NCBI RefSeq assembly: GCF_014196305.1
Contig: NZ_JACIDJ010000004.1
Coordinates: 20,556-84,555, forward strand
Source: Roseococcus suduntuyensis
Lineage (GTDB): Bacteria; Pseudomonadota; Alphaproteobacteria; Acetobacterales; Acetobacteraceae
Direction: 5' to 3'
Length of the DNA: 64,000 bases
The notes below the pieces were generated by a model. It did no database searches. It was not told the origin of the DNA and saw only the letters and a program-made list of their open reading frames with translations. Positions 10,130 through 18,682 of the stretch are shown here, in pieces. Both the position numbers and the translations under genes were made by a program. Numbering within the stretch: position 1 is the stretch's first letter; every line of letters starts with the position of its first letter.

Positions 10130-10528
10130 ATGCCCCCGATCCTCCTGCAATTCTTCCGTTTCGGCGTGGTGGGGACGCTGGGCTTCCTGCTGGACTACGC
10201 GGTGCTGAGCGCCGCCGTGGCCCTGGGCACGGGGCCCTATTGGGGGCGTGTCATCTCCTATGTGGTCGCCGCCACCGGCGTCTATGCGCTGAACCGCGCC
10301 TGGACCTTCCGCGACCGGCAGGGCGGCGGCGGCATCGGGCGGCAATGGGGGTTGTATCTCGCGCTGAACCTGGTCGGTTTCGCGGTGAACTACGGCACCT
10401 ATGCCGCCATCACCGCCTGGACCGAACTGGGCGCGCGGCACCTGGTGCTGGGGGTGGCGGCGGGGTCCATCGCGGGCATGTTCGTGAACTTCGCGCTCAA
10501 CCGGCAGGTCGTGTTCCGGGCTCGGTAG
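10130..10528 (+). CDS. GtrA family membrane protein
   Basis: 132-residue integral membrane protein with four predicted helices (around residues 8-30, 38-58, 76-95, 103-125). The motif LNRAWTFR after helix 2 and the C-terminal ALNRQVVFR are characteristic of the GtrA/DPMS-associated family, which helps flip or process polyprenyl-phosphate-linked sugars in cell-surface polysaccharide synthesis. No glycosyltransferase gene is adjacent in the window, so the partner is unknown. Confidence 0.85.
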   Translation: MPPILLQFFRFGVVGTLGFLLDYAVLSAAVALGTGPYWGRVISYVVAATGVYALNRAWTFRDRQGGGGIGRQWGLYLALNLVGFAVNYGTYAAITAWTELGARHLVLGVAAGSIAGMFVNFALNRQVVFRAR

Positions 10529-10538
10529 AGCGGGATGC

Positions 10539-10580
10539 GTTGAGGTGGAATCACCGAAAACGCTGAATTCCGCCCTCAAC
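10539..10580. repeat. Degenerate intergenic palindromic element
   Basis: Arms GTTGAGG-T-GGAAT and ATTCC-GC-CCTCAAC enclose a central segment, giving an imperfect stem of about 12 bp. The wording (GCGGGATGCGTTGAGGTGGAATCACC) resembles dispersed intergenic repeats that I recall from other alphaproteobacterial genomes. It lies immediately after the GtrA gene and may act as a transcription terminator or be a mobile repeat remnant. Confidence 0.5.
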
Positions 10581-10602
10581 ACAGGTTGGAGCAGGCGGCG
10601 CG

Positions 10603-10627
10603 AGCGCATGTGAACGCCGCATGCGCT
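10603..10627. terminator. Intergenic hairpin upstream of the type I secretion genes
   Basis: Perfect 8-bp inverted repeat AGCGCATG / CATGCGCT with a 9-nt loop. No T-run follows, so intrinsic termination is uncertain; it could equally be an operator or mRNA-stability element in the 240-bp gap between the GtrA gene and the secretion operon. Nothing else was recognised in that gap apart from the neighbouring degenerate palindrome. Confidence 0.35.
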
Positions 10628-10768
10628 AAGCCCGCCGAACCAACTTCACGTTTCGTTAAGCGCCTGCCCGCACAGTCATGTGGCCGGGGCGGCGCGCCAA
10701 GAATTGGCGGTCGTCCCGGCGATGCGGCGCTCCTGCGGGCGTCGTCCCAAAATGGGACAGGGACTGAC

Positions 10769-12505
10769 ATGATGGCGGCAAGGACGGAGACCACCCCCTT
10801 GGGCGAGGCGCTGGCGGCCAGCCGCTGGCAATTCGCCAGCGTGGGCGCCTTCTCGGGCGTCGCCAACCTGCTGCAGCTCACCGTGCCGCTCTACATGATG
10901 ATGGTGTTCGACCGCGTGCTGGCCGCGCGGAGCGGCGACACGCTGTTCTTCCTCACCGCCATCGCCCTCTTCGCCCTGCTGGTGCTGGCGCTGCTGGAGG
11001 GGGTCCGCAGCCTGGTCATGCAGCGCGTGGCGGCCTGGATGGAGATGCGCGCGGCCCCCGAGACCTTCCATCGCGGCCTGGAAGCCCAGCTGCGCGGCCT
11101 GCCCTACCGGATGGAGGCGCTGCGCGACCTCGCCGCCTGCCGCTCCTACCTCGGTTCGGGGGGCGCGCTCGCCCTCTATGACCTGCCCTGGGTGCCCGTC
11201 TACCTCGCGGTCATCTTCCTGCTGCACCCTCTGCTGGGGCTGGTGGCCTTGGCCGGCGCCCTGCTGCTCTTCGGCCTGACCGTGCTGAGCGAACTCGTCA
11301 CCTCCCGCCTGCTGCGCGAGGCCGCCACCGCCGCCCAGCGCACCCAGTCGCGCACCGAGGCGATGGCGCGCAACGCCGAAGTCATTGACAGCATGGGCAT
11401 GGCGCCCGCCGTGCTGGCCCGCTGGCGCGCCGGCATCAACGAGGTGCTGCCCGCCCAGACCCGGGCGGGCGACCGCGCGGCCGTCATCCTGGCCGCCACC
11501 AAGTTCTGCCGCCTGGCCGTGCAGCTGGCGGTGCTGGGGGTGGGCGCCTGGCTCACCCTGCGCCAGCAGGTGACGCCGGGGGCCTCCATCGCGGCCTCCA
11601 TCGTCATGGGCCGCGCGCTGGCCCCGGTCGAGCAGGTGATCGGCGGCTGGCGGCAGCTCGTCCAGGCACGGCAGAGCTTCCAGCGGTTGCAGGCCTTCCT
11701 CCGCATGCCGCCCGGACGGCCCGCCGGCACCGCCCCGCCCCCGCCCCGGGGCCGCCTGGAGCTAGAGCGCGTGACCTACGGCTTCCCCGGCACCGCCGCC
11801 CCCCTGATCAAGGGCATCAGCCTGCAACTGGAGCCAGGCGAGGCGCTGGCCGTGATCGGCCCCTCGGCCGCGGGCAAGACGACGCTGATCCGCCTCATCA
11901 TGGGCACGCTGCCGCCCAATGCCGGCACGGCACGGCTGGATGGCGCCGATGTCTTCCTCTGGCCGCGCGAGGATTTCGGCCGCCATGTGGGCTACCTGCC
12001 CCAGGCCGTCGAACTCTTCGACGGCAGTGTGTTCCAGAACATCGCCCGCATGGGCGCGGCCGCGCCCGAACAGGTCTTCGAGGCCGCGCGCCTCGCCGGC
12101 TGCCACGAGATGATCCTGCGCCTGCCCCGCGGCTACGACACCGAGATCGGCGAGGGCGGGCAGCACCTCTCGGGCGGGCAACGGCAGATGATCGGCCTCG
12201 CGCGTGCCCTCTTCGGCAACCCGAAGCTGATCGTGCTGGATGAGCCGAATTCCAACCTGGATGGCGAGAGCGAGGCCATCCTTCTTCATTCGCTGGCGCG
12301 GGCGAAGCAGGCGGGGGCGACGCTGATCCTGGTCTCGCACCGGCCCGGCCTCGTGCAGGTGGCCGACAAGGTGCTGGTGCTGCGCGACGGCGCGGCCGAG
12401 CTCTACGGCCCCCGCGCCGAGGTGATGAAGCGGCTCATGGCCCCGCCCCGCCCCACCGAGATGCCACCCCCGGGCGCCAAGCCCGCCCTGACCGGGACGC
12501 TCTGA
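10769..12505 (+). CDS. Type I secretion system permease/ATPase (PrtD/HlyB-like)
   Basis: 578-residue inner-membrane ABC exporter with an N-terminal membrane domain and a C-terminal ATPase. Walker A GPSAAGKTT is at residues 364-372 and LSGGQ at 467-471; Walker B LIVLDEPNSNLD is of the PrtD/LapB type. There is no N-terminal C39-peptidase-like domain, which fits the PrtD subfamily exporting RTX proteases or similar proteins with a C-terminal signal. I chose the ATG at 10769: the open frame extends upstream, but that part is not homologous-looking, and GGGACAGGG provides a ribosome-binding site. Forms a pair with the adaptor gene 1 bp downstream. Confidence 0.92.
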   Translation: MMAARTETTPLGEALAASRWQFASVGAFSGVANLLQLTVPLYMMMVFDRVLAARSGDTLFFLTAIALFALLVLALLEGVRSLVMQRVAAWMEMRAAPETFHRGLEAQLRGLPYRMEALRDLAACRSYLGSGGALALYDLPWVPVYLAVIFLLHPLLGLVALAGALLLFGLTVLSELVTSRLLREAATAAQRTQSRTEAMARNAEVIDSMGMAPAVLARWRAGINEVLPAQTRAGDRAAVILAATKFCRLAVQLAVLGVGAWLTLRQQVTPGASIAASIVMGRALAPVEQVIGGWRQLVQARQSFQRLQAFLRMPPGRPAGTAPPPPRGRLELERVTYGFPGTAAPLIKGISLQLEPGEALAVIGPSAAGKTTLIRLIMGTLPPNAGTARLDGADVFLWPREDFGRHVGYLPQAVELFDGSVFQNIARMGAAAPEQVFEAARLAGCHEMILRLPRGYDTEIGEGGQHLSGGQRQMIGLARALFGNPKLIVLDEPNSNLDGESEAILLHSLARAKQAGATLILVSHRPGLVQVADKVLVLRDGAAELYGPRAEVMKRLMAPPRPTEMPPPGAKPALTGTL

Positions 12506-12506
12506 C

Positions 12507-13832
12507 ATGTCCATGCAGCCTGCCAGCCCCACCGCCATGTTGGAGGCGCCCCACCCGCCCACGCGCGGCGTGATCCTCTGCGGCATGTTCGTCATGCTGG
12601 GCTGCTTCGGCGGCTTCATGGCCTGGGCCACCCTCGCACCCCTGGCCGAGGCCACGGTGGCATCCGGCGTCATCACCGTGGAGGGCACGCGCCGCACCGT
12701 GCAGCACCTGGAGGGCGGCGTCGTCCGCGCCATCCTGGTCCGCGACGGCGACCGCGTGCGGGCCGGCCAGGTGGTGCTGCGGCTGGACGATGTGCAGGCC
12801 GGCACGGCGCGCGAGACGCTGCGGGCGCAGCAGGCCTCGCTGCTGGCCCATGCGGCGCGGCTCTCGGCCGAGGCCGCGGGCCATGGCGCGCTGTCCTTCC
12901 CCGCCGCGCTGCAGCACATGGGCAACCCCCGCGCGCGCGAGGCCATGGCGGGGCAGGTGGCTCTCTTCACCGCCCGGCGCGCGGCGCTGGACGGCCAGCT
13001 CGCCATCGTCGCGACGCGCGAGGCGCAGGGGCGCGCCAGCCTCGAATCCGCGCAGGGGCAGCTTCGTGCCACCGAACGGCAGCGCGACCTGATCGTGCAG
13101 GAGGAGGCGATGCGCCGGGGCCTGGTGAACCAGGGCCTCTCCCGCCTGCCCGAATTGCTGGCCGTGCAGCGCGGCCGCGCGGCGGTGGAGGGCAGCATGG
13201 ACGAGTTGCAGGGCCAGGTCGCCCGCGCCCGCGCCACCATCGAGGAGGCGGAGCGCCAGGCGCAATCCCTGCTGAGCCAGCGCAGCCAGGAGGTGAACGC
13301 CGAGGCGCGGGAGGTGGCCACGCGCCTCGCCGAGGTCGAGGAACGGCTAATGGCCGCCGATGACGTGGCGCTGCGCCGGGACATCCTGGCCCCCGCCGAC
13401 GGCACCGTGGTGAATTCCCGCGTCTTCACCCTGGGCGGCGTGGTCCGCCCGGGCGAGTCGCTGCTGGACATCGTGCCCAGCGCCGACCGGCTGGTGGCCG
13501 AGGTGAACATCAGCCCCACCGACATCGACGCCGTGCGGACGGGGTTGCCGGCGCAGCTGCGCCTGCCCGCCTTCCGCCAGAATATGGTGCCCTACCTCTC
13601 GGGCGAGGTGATCTTCGTGGCGGCCGACGTCACCACCGACCCGCAGACGCGCATGAGCCACTACCGCGCCCGCATCGCGCTGGACGAGGCGGCGCTGGCG
13701 CGCATGCCCGGCGTCTTCCTCTCGCCCGGCATGCCGGTGGAGGCGCATGTCATCACCGGCGCGCGCAGCTTCTGGCGCTACATGACCCAGCCCCTGCGCG
13801 AGAGCCTGCGCCGCGCCTTCACCGAACCCTGA
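12507..13832 (+). CDS. HlyD-family type I secretion periplasmic adaptor
   Basis: 441-residue membrane-fusion protein linking the ABC exporter to an outer-membrane TolC-type channel. One membrane helix lies at about residues 22-45, followed by the lipoyl-like segment TVQHLEGGVVRAILVRDGDRVRAGQVVLRLDD, a long coiled-coil hairpin (about 95-285) rich in Ala/Arg/Gln/Glu, and a C-terminal beta-barrel domain. Starts 1 bp after the exporter stop codon, so it is co-translated. No outer-membrane channel and no RTX substrate gene are seen in the window. Confidence 0.92.
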   Translation: MSMQPASPTAMLEAPHPPTRGVILCGMFVMLGCFGGFMAWATLAPLAEATVASGVITVEGTRRTVQHLEGGVVRAILVRDGDRVRAGQVVLRLDDVQAGTARETLRAQQASLLAHAARLSAEAAGHGALSFPAALQHMGNPRAREAMAGQVALFTARRAALDGQLAIVATREAQGRASLESAQGQLRATERQRDLIVQEEAMRRGLVNQGLSRLPELLAVQRGRAAVEGSMDELQGQVARARATIEEAERQAQSLLSQRSQEVNAEAREVATRLAEVEERLMAADDVALRRDILAPADGTVVNSRVFTLGGVVRPGESLLDIVPSADRLVAEVNISPTDIDAVRTGLPAQLRLPAFRQNMVPYLSGEVIFVAADVTTDPQTRMSHYRARIALDEAALARMPGVFLSPGMPVEAHVITGARSFWRYMTQPLRESLRRAFTEP

Positions 13833-13914
13833 GCCAAGGTCTCATTCGTCGTTCAATCTGGCGTTCAGACGCAAATATGTTACATCGGCGCCAAATCTGT
13901 TGGGGGGACAGGTC

Positions 13915-14277
13915 ATGCCGCTGCAGTTCGTCAGTCGCCGGGACGCGGTCACGATTTATCGCGTCGAGGCCGCTACGGGGGCGGAGCGGTCGCCGCGGGT
14001 GCTCCTGGGCAGCGTCTCCCGCCATGACTTTCAGCTTCGCCCTTCCGCCAAGGTCACGATGACGCAGGCGGAGCGGGAGGAGGTGGAAAGCCGTCGTCTC
14101 TACCTGCAATTGCGTGATGGTATCCGCCAGAAGCTCGCCGCGCATGAGATCGAGGACACGGTCAGCGATGTGCTGGCTTATTTCACCAGCGTGACCGACG
14201 AGGCCGAGCGGGACATCCTGCGCCGGGCCATGACGGAGGCCGCGCGCCGGTTGCAGTGCGCCGCGCGGGCCGCCTGA
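13915..14277 (+). CDS. Small conserved-looking protein of unknown function
   Basis: 120-residue soluble protein, not recognised. The N-terminal half appears beta-rich (LQFVSRRDAVTIYRVEA) and the C-terminal half is helical and charged (AEREEVESRRLYLQLRDG and onward). The ATG at 13915 has a very strong GGGGGGACAGG ribosome-binding site; a TTG 15 bp upstream is a poorer choice because it would sit inside that site. It follows the secretion adaptor by 82 bp on the same strand, but a link to secretion is only positional. Confidence 0.7.
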   Translation: MPLQFVSRRDAVTIYRVEAATGAERSPRVLLGSVSRHDFQLRPSAKVTMTQAEREEVESRRLYLQLRDGIRQKLAAHEIEDTVSDVLAYFTSVTDEAERDILRRAMTEAARRLQCAARAA

Positions 14278-14333
14278 GGCCGGCGCCGAACACAGGCCTT
14301 TCTTCCGCCGCGCCGCCATGGCATCCAGGGGGC

Positions 14334-14900
14334 ATGACGTGTTTTCCGCATCGCGTGGCTTTGGCCGCCCTGCTTCTTGCCGTGCCCTCCTTGGCCCAGG
14401 CCCAGGGGCCGACGCGGCTTCCCGGCAGCCAGCCCGGCGCGCCCGTTCAGCAGCGCGAGGCCCCGCCCGCCCTGCCGGGGCTGCAAGGCCGCCAGGGCGC
14501 GGTGGCGCCGTCCGAGGTGCCGCCCTCGGCCATGAACCCCAATGACGCGCTGTTCGACGGCATCGCCCGCGGCGACCTGCCGGCGGTGCGCGACGCGGTG
14601 AACCGCGGCGCGGACCTGCGCGCGCGCAACGCGCTGGGCCTGACCCCGGTCGAAGCCGCGGTGGACCGCGCGCGGGCGGATGTCACCTTCTACCTGCTCT
14701 CGGTGCGGGGTGGGGCGGGCATGGCCTCCTCCGGCCCGCCGCGCGAGGCCGCGCCCGCGCCGCGCGCCCGTCCGCAGCCCGCGCCCCGCCCGGTGCGCGC
14801 GGCGCCGACGCCCGCCCTGCGGCCGGGTCCCACCCTGCGCGCCGATCCCGGCCAGCCCATCCCTTCGCTGGGCTTCCTGGGCTTCGCCCCGCGGGGCTGA
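14334..14900 (+). CDS. Secreted ankyrin-repeat-containing protein
   Basis: 188-residue exported protein. Signal peptide at about residues 1-23 (hydrophobic core ALAALLLAVPSL, cleavage after AQA). A single ankyrin-like unit (ALFDGIARGDLPAVRDAVNR followed by GADLRARNALGLTPVEAA) occupies the centre, followed by a long Pro/Ala/Arg low-complexity tail. The ATG at 14334 directly starts the signal peptide; a start at 14256 would overlap the preceding gene and place a non-secretory extension before it. Function unknown; one or two repeats is near the minimum for the fold. Confidence 0.7.
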   Translation: MTCFPHRVALAALLLAVPSLAQAQGPTRLPGSQPGAPVQQREAPPALPGLQGRQGAVAPSEVPPSAMNPNDALFDGIARGDLPAVRDAVNRGADLRARNALGLTPVEAAVDRARADVTFYLLSVRGGAGMASSGPPREAAPAPRARPQPAPRPVRAAPTPALRPGPTLRADPGQPIPSLGFLGFAPRG

Positions 14901-14952
14901 GCCGCCGCCCGCGGATCAGGCGCGAGCGACACGACGCCCGCGCCAAGTCCGG

Positions 14953-15735
14953 TCAGGCCCTGCCACGAATCCCGGCCCATGCGACGGCGAGACGGTCCAT
15001 CCCGCCACGATGGACCGCCTGCCCGCGCGCGAGCCGCCGCAAATCCCGCCGCGCCAGCACCAGCGGCAGCGCGGCCGCGACGGAATCGCGCGGCAGGCCC
15101 GACAGGTCGGGCACGGGCGGGGCCTCGGCGGCGAGGCGGCGGATGGCGGGGGCGGCCACGGCCGGGTCGTGTAGCACCGCGTGCGGGTCCACGAGATCGG
15201 CGGGCAGCAGGCAACGCCCCTGCGCGGCCAGCGCGGGCACCGCGCGCAGCACGCCGGTCAGCCCGTAGAGCGCGCCGGCCTGCTGCAAGGCCGGCATGAC
15301 GGCGGGCGGCGCCCCCAAGAGCCTCCCCGCCGCCACCGCGAAGCCGCCCGCCGTGCCGCGCAGATAGGCGTGGAAGGCGCCGGTGGAGAGGATGGGGTCC
15401 TCCTCCATCTCGGGCTCGCGCGCCTCGGTCATGGCGATGAGGTCGGCAGGGGAGAGCGCACCTTCGCGGATGGCGGCGTGCAGCGGGGCCGCGACCTCAT
15501 GCGCGCGCGGGGCGGCGCCGGCCGCCGCCTGCTCCACCGCCTCGCGCCACCAGGTCAGGCGCATCAGCGCCAGCATGGGGTTGGTGGCGGCCTCTCGCGC
15601 GCGGGCGAGTTCGTGGTTGAAGGCGATCAGGGTGAACAGCGCCTCGCGCCGCGCGGGCGGCGCGAAGAGGGCGCAGAGGAAACGGTCCGGGTCATGGCGG
15701 CGGGCCAGCGCGCCGCAGGGGCTGAGTTCGGGCAT
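14953..15735 (-). CDS. Squalene/phytoene synthase-family protein (NDUFAF6-like)
   Basis: 260-residue all-alpha protein of the isoprenoid-synthase fold. The N-terminal pattern FNHELARAREAATNPMLALM followed by RLTWWREAVEQ matches the NDUFAF6-type branch, in which the Asp-rich DxxxD metal-binding motifs of true phytoene synthases are absent; I see no such motif here. Mitochondrial NDUFAF6 helps assemble respiratory complex I; the bacterial role is not established. The ATG at 15735 (MPELSPCG) is preferred; ATGs at 15750 or 15774 are possible. Divergent from the superoxide dismutase gene. Confidence 0.75.
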   Translation of the reverse strand: MPELSPCGALARRHDPDRFLCALFAPPARREALFTLIAFNHELARAREAATNPMLALMRLTWWREAVEQAAAGAAPRAHEVAAPLHAAIREGALSPADLIAMTEAREPEMEEDPILSTGAFHAYLRGTAGGFAVAAGRLLGAPPAVMPALQQAGALYGLTGVLRAVPALAAQGRCLLPADLVDPHAVLHDPAVAAPAIRRLAAEAPPVPDLSGLPRDSVAAALPLVLARRDLRRLARGQAVHRGGMDRLAVAWAGIRGRA

Positions 15736-15778
15736 GGACCGCACCTCCATGGGGGTGAACCCTGTGCTTCGCAAGCGG

Positions 15779-15807
15779 TTGACGCCTTGCGGGCGCGGAC
15801 CTTAGCT
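15779..15807 (+). promoter_or_regulatory. Candidate sodB promoter
   Basis: TTGACG (15779-15784) matches the -35 consensus at five of six positions and is followed after 17 bp by a weak -10-like TTAGCT (15802-15807). The position, 37 bp before the superoxide dismutase ATG, is suitable. The poor -10 keeps confidence low. Confidence 0.35.
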
Positions 15808-15844
15808 GCGCCCCAGTCCCCGCAGCCATTTCGGAGAAGCCCCC

Positions 15845-16483
15845 ATGGCCTTCAGCCTCCCCCCCCTGCCCTACAGCACCAACGCCCTCGCCGGCCAGGG
15901 CATGTGCCAGGAAACCCTGGAACTGCACCACGGCAAGCACCACAACGCCTATGTCACGGCGCTGAACGGGCTGGTCGAGAGCAAGGGCCTCGCCGGCAAG
16001 TCGCTGGAAACCATCGTGGCCGAGGCGGGTGCCGCCGGCGCCGATGGCCTGCCCGTGCTGAACCAGGCCGGCCAGCACTGGAACCACATCCTGTTCTGGC
16101 AGGTGATGAGCCCCAATGGCGGCGGCGACAAGCTGCCGGGCAAGCTGGCGGCCAAGATCGACAGCGACCTGGGTGGCCTCGCGGCCTTCAAGGAGGCCTT
16201 CAAGCAGGCCGGCGTGACCCAGTTCGGCTCGGGCTGGGCCTGGCTGATCCTGAAGTCCGACGGCAAGCTGGCCGTGACCAAGACGCCCAATGGCGCCAAC
16301 CCCGTCTCGACCGGCGAAGGCACGCCCATCCTGGGCGTGGACGTGTGGGAGCACGCCTACTACCTGGACTTCCGCAACGTCCGCCCGAACTACCTCGACA
16401 ACTTCCTGAACAAGCTGGTGGATTGGTCGGTGGTGGAGAGCCTGATGGAGCAGGGCGGGCTGAAGAGCGGCCAGAGCGCGTAA
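15845..16483 (+). CDS. sodB: Superoxide dismutase (Fe/Mn family)
   Basis: 212-residue enzyme that converts superoxide to oxygen and hydrogen peroxide. Metal ligands by alignment with E. coli FeSOD: His28 (LELHHGKHH), His81 (HWNH), Asp166 and His170 (DVWEHAYY). The family segment FGSGWAWL is present at about 127-134. No signal peptide, so cytoplasmic. A GGAG ribosome-binding site precedes the ATG. Sequence alone does not settle Fe versus Mn use. A 10-bp hairpin follows the stop codon. Confidence 0.95.
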   Translation: MAFSLPPLPYSTNALAGQGMCQETLELHHGKHHNAYVTALNGLVESKGLAGKSLETIVAEAGAAGADGLPVLNQAGQHWNHILFWQVMSPNGGGDKLPGKLAAKIDSDLGGLAAFKEAFKQAGVTQFGSGWAWLILKSDGKLAVTKTPNGANPVSTGEGTPILGVDVWEHAYYLDFRNVRPNYLDNFLNKLVDWSVVESLMEQGGLKSGQSA

Positions 16484-16491
16484 TTACGCGC

Positions 16492-16514
16492 GCACGAAGG
16501 CTTCGCCTTCGTGC
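16492..16514 (+). terminator. Hairpin downstream of sodB
   Basis: Perfect 10-bp stem GCACGAAGGC / GCCTTCGTGC with a TTC loop, starting 8 bp after the sodB stop codon. It is followed by C-rich rather than T-rich sequence, so it is a terminator-like or 3'-end-stabilising structure. More GC palindromes (GGCCGCGTTCGCGGCC, GGCCCTTCGGGCC) fill the region up to 16600. Confidence 0.6.
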
Positions 16515-16618
16515 CCCTCAGTTGCCGGGCGCCGCGCATCCGCGCGGCTTGGCTTCGCGGCATAAGCCGCGGGCCGCGTTCGCGGCCTCGGCCCTTCGGG
16601 CCGCTTTATGGGTGGCTC

Positions 16619-16641
16619 GCGTGAGGGAACCCCCCTCACGC
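16619..16641. terminator. Hairpin overlapping the parE stop codon
   Basis: Perfect 9-bp arms GCGTGAGGG / CCCTCACGC with a 5-nt loop. It includes the minus-strand stop codon of parE (16636-16638) and lies between the convergent sodB and parE genes, where it may end transcription in both directions. Confidence 0.5.
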
Positions 16642-18609
16642 ATCCACCAACTCCGCATCCAGCCCCGCCGCATTGTCCTGGATGAACTTGAAGCGCAGCT
16701 CGGGCTTGCGGCCCATCAGCGCCTCCATCAGCTCCGCCGTCGCGGCGCGCTCCTCGGGCGGCAGCACCACCTGCAGCAGGGTGCGCTTGCCGGGCGCCAT
16801 GGTGGTCTCGCGCAGCAAGGCGGGCGGCATCTCGCCCAATCCCTTGAAGCGGCTGACTTCCACCTTCTGGTTCGGCTTGAAGTGGCGCTTCATCTGGCGC
16901 TCACGGTCGGCGTCGTCCATCGCATAGACGCTCTTTCCCCCGTGCTGGAGGCGGTAGAGCGGCGGCTGGGCCAGGAAGACCCTCCCCGCCCGCACCATCT
17001 CCGGCAATTCCTTGTAGAAGAAGGTCATCAGCAGGGCGGCGATATGGGCGCCGTCCACATCGGCGTCCGTCATGATGACGACGCGGCCATAGCGCAGGCG
17101 GGCCAGGTCGAAGCGGTCGCCCACCCCGCAGCCCAGCGCCTCGATCAGGTCCTTCAGTTCCTGGTTGCCGCGCAGCTTCTCCGCGCTGGCGCTGGCCACG
17201 TTCAGGATCTTGCCGCGGAGCGGCAGCACGGCCTGGGTCTCGCGGTCCCGCGCCTGCTTGGCGCTGCCGCCGGCGCTGTCGCCCTCCACCAGGAAGATTT
17301 CGGTGCCCTGGGCGCTTTCACGCGAGCAGTCGGCCAGCTTGCCGGGCAGGCGCAGCTTGCGCGTGGCCGTCTTGCGGGGCGTGTCCTTGTCGGCGCGGCG
17401 ACGCAGGCGTTCCTCCGCGCGCTCGATGGCGAAGGCCAGCAGGTTGTCGGCCATGGCCGGATGGCCGGCCAGCCAATGGTCGAAGCGGTCGCGCAGGGCG
17501 GTTTCCACCAGGCGCTGCGCGTCGGCGTTGGTCAGCTTCTCCTTGGTCTGGCCCTGGAATTGCGGCTCGCGGATGAAGACGCTGAGCATGCCGGCGAGGC
17601 CCGTGAACACGTCCTCGGCCGTGATGGTGGCGGCGCGCTTTTCCTTCTTGAGCTCGCCATAGCCGCGCAGGCCCTTCACCAGGGCCGCGCGCAGCCCAGC
17701 CTCATGGGTGCCGCCCTGCGGGGTCGGGATGGTGTTGGCGTAGGTGGAGAGGAAGCCGTCGCCCTGTTCCAGCCAGGTCAGCGCCACCTCGCAGCGGCCG
17801 GCACCGGCGGGGAAATCCAGCAGGGCGGCGAAGGGCTCGGGCACCACCGTCCCCCGCCCCTCGATGGCGGCGGAGAGGAAGTCCGCGAGGCCGCCCGGGA
17901 AGTGCAGCGTGGCCTCGGGCGGCGTGTCGGTGCCGGCGACGAGCTTGGGCTCGCAGCGCCAGCGGATTTCGACGCCGCGATAGAGATAGGCCTTGGACCG
18001 GCAAAGCTTGAACAGCCGCTCGGCGCGGAAGGCGAGCTGGCCGAAGATCTCGGGGTCGGGCTTGAAGCGGATGAGGGTGCCGCGGCGGTTGCGGACCTCG
18101 CCCTCGCGCTTGAGCTTGGTGACGGGCTTGCCGCGGGCGTAGCCCTGGCGGAACAGCTCGCCGCCGCGCGCGACCTCCACCTCCAGCGATTCGGAGAGGG
18201 CGTTCACCACCGAACTGCCCACGCCGTGCAGGCCGCCCGAGGTGTCATAGGCCTTGCCCGAGAACTTCCCGCCGGAATGGAGGGTGGTGAAGATCACCTC
18301 GAGTGCCGACAGCTTGGGGAATTTCGGGTGCGGGTCCACCGGGATGCCGCGGCCATTGTCCCGCACGGAGAGCAGGTTGCCGGCCTCCAGCACCACCTCG
18401 ATGCGGTCGGCGTGGCCCGCCACCGCCTCGTCCATGGCGTTGTCCAGGATCTCGGCGGCGAGGTGGTGCAGGGCGTTGTCATCCGTGCCGCCGATATACA
18501 TGCCGGGGCGGCGGCGGACGGGCTCCAGCCCCTCCAGCACCTCGATGTCGGCGGCGGTGTAGGCGGTGCCGGGCTTGGCCGGGCCGGGCTTTCCGAAAAG
18601 GTCGCTCAT
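16636..18609 (-). CDS. parE: DNA topoisomerase IV subunit B
   Basis: 657-residue type II topoisomerase ATPase subunit that decatenates daughter chromosomes with ParC. GHKL ATP-binding motifs are present: EILDNAMDEA with the catalytic Glu, DNGRGIP, and SGGLHGVGSSVVNALS. The TOPRIM part shows EGDSAGGSAKQARDR and the DxD of DADVDGAHI. Length and the sequence following DNGRGIPVDPHPKFP favour ParE over GyrB, which is usually about 800 residues and has an insert missing here. The catalytic partner parC is not in the window. Confidence 0.93.
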   Translation of the reverse strand: MSDLFGKPGPAKPGTAYTAADIEVLEGLEPVRRRPGMYIGGTDDNALHHLAAEILDNAMDEAVAGHADRIEVVLEAGNLLSVRDNGRGIPVDPHPKFPKLSALEVIFTTLHSGGKFSGKAYDTSGGLHGVGSSVVNALSESLEVEVARGGELFRQGYARGKPVTKLKREGEVRNRRGTLIRFKPDPEIFGQLAFRAERLFKLCRSKAYLYRGVEIRWRCEPKLVAGTDTPPEATLHFPGGLADFLSAAIEGRGTVVPEPFAALLDFPAGAGRCEVALTWLEQGDGFLSTYANTIPTPQGGTHEAGLRAALVKGLRGYGELKKEKRAATITAEDVFTGLAGMLSVFIREPQFQGQTKEKLTNADAQRLVETALRDRFDHWLAGHPAMADNLLAFAIERAEERLRRRADKDTPRKTATRKLRLPGKLADCSRESAQGTEIFLVEGDSAGGSAKQARDRETQAVLPLRGKILNVASASAEKLRGNQELKDLIEALGCGVGDRFDLARLRYGRVVIMTDADVDGAHIAALLMTFFYKELPEMVRAGRVFLAQPPLYRLQHGGKSVYAMDDADRERQMKRHFKPNQKVEVSRFKGLGEMPPALLRETTMAPGKRTLLQVVLPPEERAATAELMEALMGRKPELRFKFIQDNAAGLDAELVDA

Positions 18610-18682
18610 GGGGCGGGCATAGAGGAAAAGCGGGGGCGAGGGTATGGCGGCCGAGCAACCCTCACAGGATCAGGCGCGCGCA

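Noticed and set aside
14953-15735. Carotenoid or hopanoid phytoene/squalene synthase
   Set aside because: The Asp-rich substrate-binding motifs are absent and no carotenoid or hopanoid gene lies nearby; the NDUFAF6-like pattern fits better.
16636-18609. Annotation as gyrB
   Set aside because: Length (657 residues) and the ParE-type sequence after DNGRGIP favour topoisomerase IV; GyrB would be longer.
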